In this document: positions 44,332 through 52,010 of the stretch, one piece after another
Position numbering within the stretch: the first letter of the stretch is position 1
How the letters are laid out: every line of letters begins with the position of its first letter
NCBI RefSeq assembly: GCF_002288185.1
Contig: NZ_CP016776.1
Coordinates: 992,001-1,056,000 of the forward strand
Reading direction: 5' to 3'
DNA length: 64,000 nucleotides
From: Candidatus Planktophila vernalis
GTDB lineage: Bacteria; Actinomycetota; Actinomycetes; Nanopelagicales; Nanopelagicaceae
The notes under the pieces: model-generated
Databases searched by the model: none
Seen by the model: only the letters and a program-made list of their open reading frames with translations
Told to the model about the DNA's origin: nothing
Made by a program: the position numbers and the translations under genes

Positions 44332-45387
44332 CTAGATAGCGTTCAGGGCCCTAGTTATGTCGTCCCAAATGTCATCAACGTGCTCACAGCCCACTGATAG
44401 GCGAATGAGCTGCTCTGGAACAGTTGGAGATTCAATTGGCCAGCGGCGTCTGCGCTCCCATAGTGACTCAACTCCACCCAAAGATGTGGCATGGGCAATC
44501 ATTGTTGATGATTCACAGACTTTTTGGGTTTGTTCTGCAGTTCCATCAACTTCAAAAGAAACAATGGCACCAAAACCTGGATAGCGAACACGTGAGATTT
44601 TTGGATGACTCGTGAGTCGTTTTACTAACTCCTTGGCACTCTCTTGTGACTTATTAAAGCGCAGCGGGAATGTGCGCAATCCACGCAGTGCAAGCCAAGC
44701 TTCAAATGGACCTGGGATAGAGCCATTAAAACTACGTGAATCATGCAGACGCTTAAATAGAGCAGGATCACTAATTGAGAGTGATCCCATCAAAACATCA
44801 CTATGGCCAGATAAGAACTTAGTAACAGAGTGCATAGCAATGTCAGCGCCCATCGCCAAAGGATTTTGCACAAGTGGAGTTGCGAAGGTGTTATCTACAG
44901 CAACACCTATTCCTAATTTCTTAGCGGCGGTAATCAAGGCAGGAAGATCAGCCACATCTAAACATGGATTTGTTGGTGACTCTAACCAAACCAGAGCTGC
45001 GCCCTTCATTGCATCAATTACTTCTTGAGTATTGACCACATCTACGAATCTAACTTCTAGGCGACCACTTGTGTGAAAAGAATTCAGCAAACTCATCACA
45101 CCGCTATAGCCTTGATTTGAAGCCACGATTGGTGCACCCATTGGAAGAATTGAAAAGACCGCACTAATTGCTGCCATGCCAGAAGAAAACGTAAGAGTTT
45201 GTCCACCCTCTAACTCACTAATTGCATCCTCTAACGATGTCCATGTTTGGTTTCCATAACGGCCATAACCAATAGGGCCACCAGAGTGAAAAGTTGATGT
45301 TAAATCAATTGAAGGATTCAGTGGTGCATCTGGTGTGACTGCTGGACGTCCTGCAGTAATTGCGCTGGTTTCAATCTTTTTGCTCAT
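44332..45387 (-). CDS. Cystathionine gamma-synthase / gamma-lyase family PLP enzyme
   Basis: 351 residues, somewhat shorter than the usual ~380. PLP lysine K190 in HSVTKFLSGHSD; YGRYGNQT near the N-terminus and the ESPTNP motif also match the Cys/Met metabolism family. GYG-R at 40-43 contributes to the cofactor site. Gamma-synthase, gamma-lyase and methionine gamma-lyase cannot be separated by eye. TAGGAT ends 6 nt before the ATG. Two more amino-acid/redox genes follow upstream. Confidence 0.9.
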   Translation of the reverse strand: MSKKIETSAITAGRPAVTPDAPLNPSIDLTSTFHSGGPIGYGRYGNQTWTSLEDAISELEGGQTLTFSSGMAAISAVFSILPMGAPIVASNQGYSGVMSLLNSFHTSGRLEVRFVDVVNTQEVIDAMKGAALVWLESPTNPCLDVADLPALITAAKKLGIGVAVDNTFATPLVQNPLAMGADIAMHSVTKFLSGHSDVLMGSLSISDPALFKRLHDSRSFNGSIPGPFEAWLALRGLRTFPLRFNKSQESAKELVKRLTSHPKISRVRYPGFGAIVSFEVDGTAEQTQKVCESSTMIAHATSLGGVESLWERRRRWPIESPTVPEQLIRLSVGCEHVDDIWDDITRALNAI

Positions 45388-45393
45388 CTGCTA

Positions 45394-45399
45394 ATCCTA
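45394..45399 (-). promoter_or_regulatory. Candidate -10 (TAGGAT) of PLP enzyme gene
   Basis: TAGGAT 6 nt before the ATG at 45387; it overlaps the stop of the FAD oxidoreductase gene. Confidence 0.45.
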
Positions 45400-46911
45400 T
45401 GCCGATGCTTCAAGCACTGCCATTGCAGCGTTGTGGCCTGGAATGCCACTGACTCCGCCGCCACGGATTGCACCTGCCCCGCAGATAAATACGCGTGGAT
45501 CATCAGTTTCCACTCCCCAACGTGTTTGCTGGCTGTCTTCACCGAATGGAAAACTCAAATCCTTATGGAAGATATTGCCACGCGGTAGGCCAACATCGCC
45601 CTCAATATCTAGCGGTGACTTAACTTCAATTGCTGCAATGACATTCTCAAGTGGTTCTACTAAATATTGATTAAGTGAGGCTAGAGCGGCTTTAAGTGCA
45701 GCAGCTTTAGCCATTTCATTATCAGTATCAAAGAGTGCAGCAGGTGTGTGCAAACCAAAAACCGTCAGCGTCTGATATCCCTGTGCCTGCAGATCCGGGC
45801 TAAGAATTGATGGATCAGTGAGCGTGTGGCAATACATTTCAATAGGAAGCATTTCTGGCACAGTGCCACCCTTTGCTTGCAGATATGTTGATTCACACTG
45901 CGCAAAAGATTCTTGGGCATGAAAAGTTCCAGCAAAAGCTAATCGTGGATCTATTCCAGATTTTAGTTGAGGCAGAGATTTCAGCAAAATATTGATTTTC
46001 ATCTGCGAACCTTCAAGACTTGCAGGTGGAGTCTTTCCTCGCAGTCGAGCCAAAACTTGTGGTGCTGCATTGCTCAATACAAAGCTAGAGGTAACCGTAG
46101 TTCCATCTTCTAACGTGAGAGTTGCATTTTCTGTATCTGTTGCTACAGATTTAACTCGTGCGTTAACTTTAATCTCAACACCAGCTGCAGTTGCCACACG
46201 CACTAACTCTTTGACAAGTGCACCCATTCCACCGCGTGGAACTTTCCACTCACCAGTTCCGTTTCCGATCAAGTGATATAAAAAGCAGATGTTGGCTTGC
46301 ATCTCAAATGCCGATGAAAACGTACCAATAAGCGCATCAGTCAATACAACACCGCGAACTAGATCATCCTTAAATCGTTCTTCAATTACCTCACCGATTG
46401 GGCGCTCCATCAAGTAATCCCAGACTTCTGGCATATTGATCTCTGCCTTTAACTCACTTCTACTCTTTAGAGGCTGCAGCATTGATGGGGCGATTTTTAC
46501 TGCAAACTCGGCTATTTCATTATAGAAATCCTGCCAAGCCGCCCACTCTGCACCACTTGGATCTAACTCATTAAATGAATCTTCAGTTTCTTTGTCCCAA
46601 TGGCGTGCCACATAAAGTCCAGAGTCTTTCCCGTTTCGAGAATATGGTGTGTAGCTAGAAACTGTTCTTGAAATGCACTCAAAATCTAACCCCAAATCAC
46701 TGACAATTTGATCGGGTAATAGTGAAATCATATAGGAGTAACGCGAGAGCATGGCGTCGTATTCGGGAAATGCTCTAACACTCGTAGTTGCTCCGCCCAC
46801 CTCGGCATTAGCTTCAAGAATGACTACGGACTTTCCAGCTTTAGCTAAATATGTTGCTGCAACAAGGCCGTTATGGCCACCACCAATTATCGCAACGTCA
46901 TAATGAGTCAC
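45397..46911 (-). CDS. FAD-dependent oxidoreductase, phytoene desaturase / PYROXD2-like
   Basis: 504 residues. N-terminal dinucleotide motif VAIIGGGHNGLVAATYLA (GGGHNG at 10-15) then VVILEANAEVGG. C-terminal FICGAGAIRGGGVSGIPGHNAA binds FAD; I note it in parts: FICGAGAIRGGG and SGIPGHNAA. The layout is that of the amine-oxidase/phytoene-desaturase superfamily, closest in feel to PYROXD2. Substrate unknown; no carotenoid genes are adjacent. The GTG start overlaps the upstream stop (TAGTG). Confidence 0.85.
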   Translation of the reverse strand: MTHYDVAIIGGGHNGLVAATYLAKAGKSVVILEANAEVGGATTSVRAFPEYDAMLSRYSYMISLLPDQIVSDLGLDFECISRTVSSYTPYSRNGKDSGLYVARHWDKETEDSFNELDPSGAEWAAWQDFYNEIAEFAVKIAPSMLQPLKSRSELKAEINMPEVWDYLMERPIGEVIEERFKDDLVRGVVLTDALIGTFSSAFEMQANICFLYHLIGNGTGEWKVPRGGMGALVKELVRVATAAGVEIKVNARVKSVATDTENATLTLEDGTTVTSSFVLSNAAPQVLARLRGKTPPASLEGSQMKINILLKSLPQLKSGIDPRLAFAGTFHAQESFAQCESTYLQAKGGTVPEMLPIEMYCHTLTDPSILSPDLQAQGYQTLTVFGLHTPAALFDTDNEMAKAAALKAALASLNQYLVEPLENVIAAIEVKSPLDIEGDVGLPRGNIFHKDLSFPFGEDSQQTRWGVETDDPRVFICGAGAIRGGGVSGIPGHNAAMAVLEASA

Positions 46912-48080
46912 TACAAAGATTTCACAATTCGATCAATTGCTTCGGTCAAAATTGTTGGGCTTGTTGCGTAATTTAATCGCACGAACTGTGAACTTTGTGG
47001 GCCATACATATATCCAGCATTGAAAGCCACTTTGCCACGCTCTAATAGAGTTTGTGCAGGGTTCTCCCCTAAATTCAATGAAGTTAGGTCTAGCCAAGCA
47101 ACATAGCTGGACTGCGGCAAATGAGTCTTTACTGATGGCAGTTTGGCGCTCAGTAAATCGCGAACCATTATTGAATTCTCTTCAAGAGTTTTCAGTACTG
47201 AATCCAGCCAGACTTCGCCATCTTTAAAAGCGGCGGCCGATGCAAAGGCTCCAAGAATTGATGATCGAAATTTAACTGCTAATGGCATCAACGCCAGCAC
47301 TTCATCAATTTTCGCATTTTGTGAAACGATCAAAGCTGACTTAAGCCCAGCGATATTCCAGCCCTTAGAGGCAGAGGTAACTGCAACACCAACTTCACGG
47401 GCTGTTTCACTGATTGCCAAGAATGGTACGAATTCATGTGATTTAAAAACTAATGGCGAGTGAATCTCATCGCTAATCACTAGGACGTTGTACTTCTTGG
47501 CCATATCTGCAATCCGAGTTAGTTCAGCGCGTGAATAGATGCGACCTAGTGGATTATGTGGGGAGCAAAGAAGGTGCACCTTGATTCCAGAGGCATAAAC
47601 TTTTTCAACTTCGTCAAAATCCAAACTCCATGGATTTACATCGTCACTTTCTGAACCGCTTTTAACAAAGGGAACATCAACTTTTTCTAACTGAACTTCG
47701 TTGATCCAGTTATAAAAATTTTGATAGACAGGTGAATTGATAAGAATGCGATCACCTGGCTTCGTAAAGACACGCAAAACTTCAACACAGCCAACCCCAA
47801 CATCTGCTGCAATTCTTACCTGGGACTTATCTATCTCCCAGCTCCAACGCTTTGCACAGAATGAAGCAAAGCCATCGGCTAATTCAGGAACTGGCCCTAG
47901 ATATCCAAGGTCTGAGTGATTCACCATCTCGATTAACACATCGCGAATTGGCTGCGCTATCGGAAAGTCCATCTCCATAACGGGAAGAGGCAGAACATCT
48001 GCTGCAAAACCTCGCCATTTTTCTGAGCTGTGGGTGAGAAGTTCACTGAGCGCAGGTGCAACAACGTTGTTATCTGACAT
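46911..48080 (-). CDS. PatB/MalY-type aminotransferase, probable C-S lyase
   Basis: 389 residues, fold type I. PLP lysine K239 in TSASKGWNIAGLK; CSPHNPLGR and SDEIHSPLV are the other cofactor contacts. The MEMDFP motif near 36-41 is typical of the MalY/PatB cystathionine beta-lyase group. It probably releases homocysteine, ammonia and pyruvate from cystathionine. TAACCT ends 7 nt before the ATG. It forms a coupled pair with the FAD oxidoreductase. Confidence 0.88.
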   Translation of the reverse strand: MSDNNVVAPALSELLTHSSEKWRGFAADVLPLPVMEMDFPIAQPIRDVLIEMVNHSDLGYLGPVPELADGFASFCAKRWSWEIDKSQVRIAADVGVGCVEVLRVFTKPGDRILINSPVYQNFYNWINEVQLEKVDVPFVKSGSESDDVNPWSLDFDEVEKVYASGIKVHLLCSPHNPLGRIYSRAELTRIADMAKKYNVLVISDEIHSPLVFKSHEFVPFLAISETAREVGVAVTSASKGWNIAGLKSALIVSQNAKIDEVLALMPLAVKFRSSILGAFASAAAFKDGEVWLDSVLKTLEENSIMVRDLLSAKLPSVKTHLPQSSYVAWLDLTSLNLGENPAQTLLERGKVAFNAGYMYGPQSSQFVRLNYATSPTILTEAIDRIVKSL

Positions 48081-48087
48081 AGCGGCT

Positions 48088-48093
48088 AGGTTA
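48088..48093 (-). promoter_or_regulatory. Candidate -10 (TAACCT) of PatB-like gene
   Basis: TAACCT 7 nt before the ATG at 48080, in the 47-nt gap after the LacI gene. Confidence 0.45.
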
Positions 48094-48127
48094 CCCTGCC
48101 CGGCTCAATTAGCGAAAGAGGCTAAAA

Positions 48128-49141
48128 CTAGGCTTCTTCTGGGCTAATGCGCCGTGTTGAATTGCGCACAACTAATGTTGTTGGAAGTACGAGTGACGGT
48201 GGATCAATATTTGGTTTGCGCAATCTCTCCATAATCGACCACGCTGCCATTTCACCCATCAATTGCACGGGTTGCTCAATTGTCGTTAACTCCGAAAACT
48301 CTGCCATCTCATGACCATCAAATCCAACTATAGAAATATCATCAGGTGCTTTAAGTCCATGTCGGCGCAGTGCTTGCATTGCACCCATCGCCATTTCATC
48401 AGATTCACAAAAAATAGCAGTTGGTCGGTTAGGACGTGCTAAGAGATCATCCATTGCACGAGCAGCAGTGTGCATTGTGAAATCGCCGTGGACTTCACGC
48501 TGTGGCAACCATTCAAGGCCATTTTCTGCCAGTACTTGCATGAATCCTTTGCGACGATCTTGGGGAACACTAAAGTTAAACGGGTCATCAGGGCGTCCTG
48601 ACATTAATCCGATTTGCTTATGCCCTTGATTAACTAAGTGTTGAGTTGCTGAGCGAGCTCCAGCAATGTCATCGATTTTTACAGAGGCACATTTTTCATG
48701 CTCCATACCAACGAGTGCAATGGGGATTCCAAGGCTGAGCATAGAATCAAACTCTTCAACTGTTGGCGGCAAGCTAATAACAATAAGTGCATCAACGCGG
48801 CCCTTGAGTAATTGATGTTGAAATAAGCGCTCTCGGCCTTTCATTTGGCTGAAGTTATAGAGAAGAAGATCAAGTCCAGCTTCGCGCAAGGCTTGTTCTG
48901 CACCGCTGATAACTTGTGAGAAATACCAGCGTGAAATATATGGTGCTACAACTCCAACGCTATTTGTCCGCCCAGAGGCGGTATTTGCCGTCGAGGGTGT
49001 GAGCGGATAACTTAATTTCTCCGCAGCTGCAATAATTTTTGCGCGAGTGGAATCATTAACATGATGAAGGCCTCGAAGTGCGCGTGAAACAGTTGCCGTG
49101 GATACCCCGGCTTCCTCCGCAACTTCCTTAATGCCAGCCAT
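48128..49141 (-). CDS. LacI-family transcriptional regulator
   Basis: 337 residues from the ATG at 49141. The N-terminal helix-turn-helix and hinge read IKEVAEEAGVSTATVSRALRG. A periplasmic-binding-protein-like effector domain follows (VGVVAPYISRWYF, GMEHEKCASVKIDD). GGGGG lies 5 nt before the ATG. The frame is open to 49195. Effector unknown, likely a sugar. Repeated CTGCAAA boxes fill the divergent region upstream, so autoregulation is plausible. No sugar transporter is adjacent; the two alpha-glucosidases are candidate targets by function only. Confidence 0.92.
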   Translation of the reverse strand: MAGIKEVAEEAGVSTATVSRALRGLHHVNDSTRAKIIAAAEKLSYPLTPSTANTASGRTNSVGVVAPYISRWYFSQVISGAEQALREAGLDLLLYNFSQMKGRERLFQHQLLKGRVDALIVISLPPTVEEFDSMLSLGIPIALVGMEHEKCASVKIDDIAGARSATQHLVNQGHKQIGLMSGRPDDPFNFSVPQDRRKGFMQVLAENGLEWLPQREVHGDFTMHTAARAMDDLLARPNRPTAIFCESDEMAMGAMQALRRHGLKAPDDISIVGFDGHEMAEFSELTTIEQPVQLMGEMAAWSIMERLRKPNIDPPSLVLPTTLVVRNSTRRISPEEA

Positions 49142-49157
49142 CAAATGCCCCCGCATG

Positions 49158-49218
49158 CTGTAAAAACCTGCAAATAGTTCCGCAAGAGACTGCAAAATAG
49201 GGCATCAGCACTGCAAAT
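49158..49218. promoter_or_regulatory. Four CTGCAAA-type boxes in the LacI divergent region
   Basis: CTGTAAAA (49158), CTGCAAAT (49168), CTGCAAAA (49190) and CTGCAAAT (49211), all on the plus strand, spaced 10, 22 and 21 nt. The spacing follows whole helical turns. Probable operator array for the LacI protein or another regulator. Confidence 0.55.
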
Positions 49219-49244
49219 GGCAATAGCTAGGAGCGATATAGGAC

Positions 49245-49250
49245 TAAATT
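49245..49250 (+). promoter_or_regulatory. Candidate -10 (TAAATT) of DUF4389 gene
   Basis: TAAATT ends 7 nt before the ATG at 49258 and decides against the TTG three codons upstream. The CTGCAAA boxes lie just 5'. Confidence 0.45.
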
Positions 49251-49257
49251 GGTGACC

Positions 49258-49851
49258 ATGAGCAATCAAATTGAAACCCAGATTGATGTGTCCCTGACCG
49301 AGCGAAATCGTTTAACTGCATTTTTTCGCCTAATCCTCATTGCGCCAATAGCGATTTTCATTTTATCTTTTGCTCCGCAGCAGTTTGATTCCGACAACAT
49401 GTCATTGATCGCAGGATTTTTTGTTCTGCCTGTAGCTCTATCCATAGTTTTCCGCCAGGCATATCCCTCATATTTATTGGCCTTTAATGATGCCTTCCTA
49501 TCTCTCTCCACTCGTATTGATGCATACCTGCTCGTACTTACAGATGAATATCCTTCATTAGAAGAAAATGATGTTGTAAGTGTGACTTTCCCAGAAGTAG
49601 ATCCAAAAGCACTTAACCGTTACCTGCCTCTTGTGAAGTGGTTCTTGGCAATTCCTCTTTACATAGTAGGTCTGATTTATGCCATCTATGCCTTCTTCCT
49701 TACAATCTTTGCTTGGGTAAGTGTTGTCCTTACAGGAAACTATCCAGAGTGGTGTGCTGAAGGTGTAGTCGGAACGATTGCTTATTGGAACCGAATTGTC
49801 GGTTATGCACTTCTTATGGTTACTGACGAATACCCAACGTTCTCCCTTTAA
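49258..49851 (+). CDS. DUF4389 domain membrane protein
   Basis: 197 residues. Two membrane helices early (about 20-37, 47-65) and two later (about 126-160), with paired motifs LVLTDEYPSL and LMVTDEYPTF. These paired blocks are typical of DUF4389 (often annotated as lipase-associated or membrane-partner proteins); function unknown. Divergent from the LacI gene and sharing the box array. alkA follows 3 nt after the stop. Confidence 0.8.
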   Translation: MSNQIETQIDVSLTERNRLTAFFRLILIAPIAIFILSFAPQQFDSDNMSLIAGFFVLPVALSIVFRQAYPSYLLAFNDAFLSLSTRIDAYLLVLTDEYPSLEENDVVSVTFPEVDPKALNRYLPLVKWFLAIPLYIVGLIYAIYAFFLTIFAWVSVVLTGNYPEWCAEGVVGTIAYWNRIVGYALLMVTDEYPTFSL

Positions 49852-49854
49852 TCT

Positions 49855-50499
49855 ATGGCGGTCCACTCTGCGCAAAAGATGCGACGTATTGTTGCTGAAG
49901 TTGCAGAGATGGATCGCAAGTTTGCACCACTGATTGCTCGTCGCCCCCTTTGCACAATTGGTCGGAGTGCCCCAACAGAGTCACATTTTGAATCCTTAGT
50001 GAGTTCAGTTATCTCCCAACAACTAGCCGTAAAGGCTGCCGAGACAATTCATGGGCGCTTAGTTGATCTTTGTAAGGGAACAATTAATGCCAAAAAACTA
50101 ATCAAACTCGATGACAGTGCGCTTCGAGAAATAGGTGTTTCTGGTGCAAAAGCTCGCACATTAAAGGGCCTAGCTGGGGCAGTTGCCGATAAATCAATTC
50201 CCATAGATACCATCGATGAAATCCATGATGATCAAGAGATTTATGACAAGTTAACTTCACTATGGGGCATAGGGCGCTGGACTGTTGAGATGTTTATGAT
50301 GTTTCAACTGGGGCGCTTGAATGTTTGGCCCACTGGAGATTTAGCGGTGCGTCGGGGTTGGGACATGATTCATAAGAACAAGGAAGAAACTCTGGCTAAA
50401 GCTTTAGATCTAAAGGGCGAGAAACTGCATCCATACCGAAGTGTTGTTGCCTGGTATTGCTATCAAGCAGTTCATGAAAGCCGCGGGTTGGATTACTAA
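49855..50499 (+). CDS. alkA: DNA-3-methyladenine glycosylase II (AlkA-like)
   Basis: 214 residues, HhH-GPD superfamily. The helix-hairpin-helix is LWGIGRWTVEMFM (136-148) and the catalytic aspartate D162 is in WPTGDLAVRRG. No [4Fe-4S] cysteines. It removes alkylated purines to start base excision repair. Shorter than E. coli AlkA (lacking the N-terminal beta domain), like many bacterial MAG enzymes. Co-directional with DUF4389; the 3' end overlaps convergent msrB by 4 bp. Confidence 0.9.
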   Translation: MAVHSAQKMRRIVAEVAEMDRKFAPLIARRPLCTIGRSAPTESHFESLVSSVISQQLAVKAAETIHGRLVDLCKGTINAKKLIKLDDSALREIGVSGAKARTLKGLAGAVADKSIPIDTIDEIHDDQEIYDKLTSLWGIGRWTVEMFMMFQLGRLNVWPTGDLAVRRGWDMIHKNKEETLAKALDLKGEKLHPYRSVVAWYCYQAVHESRGLDY

Positions 50500-50909
50500 A
50501 TATCCTCAAGGATTAATGAGACAGAGTTAATGCACCAGCGTTCATCCGTTGGGACGTCATAACCCTCACCTTTAAAGATATGACCTAGGTGTGAACCGCA
50601 TGCAGCACATCGCACTTCAGTTCTAACACGTGGAAATAGTGAACGATCTTCAATGAGCTCAACAGCATCATCTGCAGTTGGAGCATAGAAAGATGGCCAG
50701 CCGCATCCAGAGTGAAACTTGGTTTCACTGCGGAAAAGTTCGGCGCTGCACGCTTTGCACTTATAGACGCCTACTTTGTCAGTGTCAGTGTATTCACCAG
50801 TAAATGGTCGTTCGGTTGCAGCGTTGCGTAGCACTTCATATGAAAGTGGGTCTAGCTTTGCTTTAAGAGCAGCCTCATCAATTGAGACTGGATAGTTCTT
50901 TTCACTCAT
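50496..50909 (-). CDS. msrB: Peptide methionine-R-sulfoxide reductase MsrB
   Basis: 137 residues. Zinc cysteines C51/C54 (CKAC) and C101/C104 (CAAC); catalytic C126 in RWCINSVSL. It reduces the R epimer of methionine sulfoxide. Its ATG overlaps the msrA stop (ATGA), so both reductases are made together. Confidence 0.96.
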   Translation of the reverse strand: MSEKNYPVSIDEAALKAKLDPLSYEVLRNAATERPFTGEYTDTDKVGVYKCKACSAELFRSETKFHSGCGWPSFYAPTADDAVELIEDRSLFPRVRTEVRCAACGSHLGHIFKGEGYDVPTDERWCINSVSLILEDI

Positions 50910-51433
50910 GCATGTATTCCTGCACTTGGGTATGCAATGCCTGTGCTTGAGTGGCAGTCATAACCATTAGGGTTTTTCTGCAAATACTTCTGGTGATATT
51001 CCTCTGCTAAGTAGTATGGGACTCCATCAGCGCTTTTAATCTCAGTAACAATTTCATCTAATCCCGCAGAAGTTAAAACGTTTTGATACACATTACGTGA
51101 ATTAACTGCTGTTACATACTGCTCAGGTGTACTTGTGTAAATCGCAGATCGGTATTGCGTTCCAATATCGCCACCTTGCTGATTTAAAGATGTCGGATCA
51201 TGCATTGTCCAAAACTCTTCTAACAATCTCTGATAACTCACTTTTGACTCATCAAATGTGACTGCAACCATTTCAGCGTGACCAGTAACTCCTGTGCAGA
51301 CTTGTTCATATGAAGGGTTGGGACGTGCGCCGCCCATGTAACCAACGGAAGTTTCCTTCACTCCATCCATCTGCCAAAAGCGGCGTTCAGCGCCCCAAAA
51401 GCAACCTGTTGCAAAATATGCGATTGAACTCAT
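50906..51433 (-). CDS. msrA: Peptide methionine-S-sulfoxide reductase MsrA
   Basis: 175 residues from the ATG at 51433 (MSSIAYFATGCFWG). Catalytic C11 is in GCFWG; the C-terminal region ends YPSAGIHA after the DCHSSTG segment, which holds a likely resolving cysteine. In-frame ATG at 51442 and GTG at 51469 are possible longer starts; the family usually begins close to the GCFWG motif. Reduces the S epimer. Operon with msrB. Confidence 0.94.
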   Translation of the reverse strand: MSSIAYFATGCFWGAERRFWQMDGVKETSVGYMGGARPNPSYEQVCTGVTGHAEMVAVTFDESKVSYQRLLEEFWTMHDPTSLNQQGGDIGTQYRSAIYTSTPEQYVTAVNSRNVYQNVLTSAGLDEIVTEIKSADGVPYYLAEEYHQKYLQKNPNGYDCHSSTGIAYPSAGIHA

Positions 51434-51496
51434 AGCGCTCATTCTGACAGTAAGGCGAGATAACTGCACCCGCTGATAACCTACTCATGCTCATGA

Positions 51497-51568
51497 GCCC
51501 CCGTAGCTCAGGGGATAGAGCACCGCCCTCCGGAGGCGGGTGCACAGGTTCGATTCCTGTCGGGGGCA
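51497..51568 (+). tRNA. tRNA-Arg (anticodon CCG)
   Basis: Acceptor GCCCCCG/CGGGGGC, D-arm TAGCTCAGGGGATAGAGC, anticodon stem CCGCC/GGCGG with loop CTCCGGA (anticodon CCG), T-loop TTCGATT, discriminator A, no encoded CCA. Confidence 0.96.
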
Positions 51569-51698
51569 CTCACTTGATGCATATCACCCTATTTTTCACA
51601 ATCTTTTTCGATTCATCCTTGTTTATCACTGCATAACAAGGGAGAATTACCTTCTTGCGCAACATTGATGTGCGTATATCAACCGAAAGAATTTACGT

Positions 51699-51718
51699 GA
51701 TTTGGGTATGCCCAAATC
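51699..51718. promoter_or_regulatory. Perfect palindrome in the whiB1 upstream region
   Basis: GATTTGGG (51699-51706) and CCCAAATC (51711-51718) with a 4-nt centre TATG, 22 nt before the whiB1 ATG. It is either an operator or a hairpin in the leader near the GGGGG ribosome-binding site. Confidence 0.5.
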
Positions 51719-51740
51719 CTTTATATGAAGGGGGTCTCCC

Positions 51741-52010
51741 ATGGATTGGCGACATCAATCAGCCTGTCGTGATGAAGATCCTGAACTCTTCTTCCCGGTT
51801 GGAAATACTGGTCCAGCAATTACCCAAATTGAAGAAGCTAAAAAGGTTTGTAATCGTTGCATCGTTAAAGAACCATGTCTTGCATGGGCGCTAGAGAGCG
51901 GACAAGATGCTGGAGTTTGGGGCGGCCTTTCAGAAGATGAGCGTCGTGCACTTAAGCGCCGCGCTGCACGAAATCGTGCACGTTTAATGGAGCAACAGAA
52001 CCAATTCTAA
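51741..52010 (+). CDS. whiB1: WhiB1-type iron-sulfur regulator
   Basis: 89 residues. Four cluster-ligating cysteines C9, C37, C40 and C46, then the GVWGG turn and a basic C-terminus (ALKRRAARNRARL). MDWRHQSACRDEDPELFFPV closely follows mycobacterial WhiB1, a nitric-oxide-sensitive protein that binds sigma factor region 4. GGGGG lies 7 nt before the ATG. An unusual palindrome sits just upstream. Convergent with pdtaS. Confidence 0.95.
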   Translation: MDWRHQSACRDEDPELFFPVGNTGPAITQIEEAKKVCNRCIVKEPCLAWALESGQDAGVWGGLSEDERRALKRRAARNRARLMEQQNQF

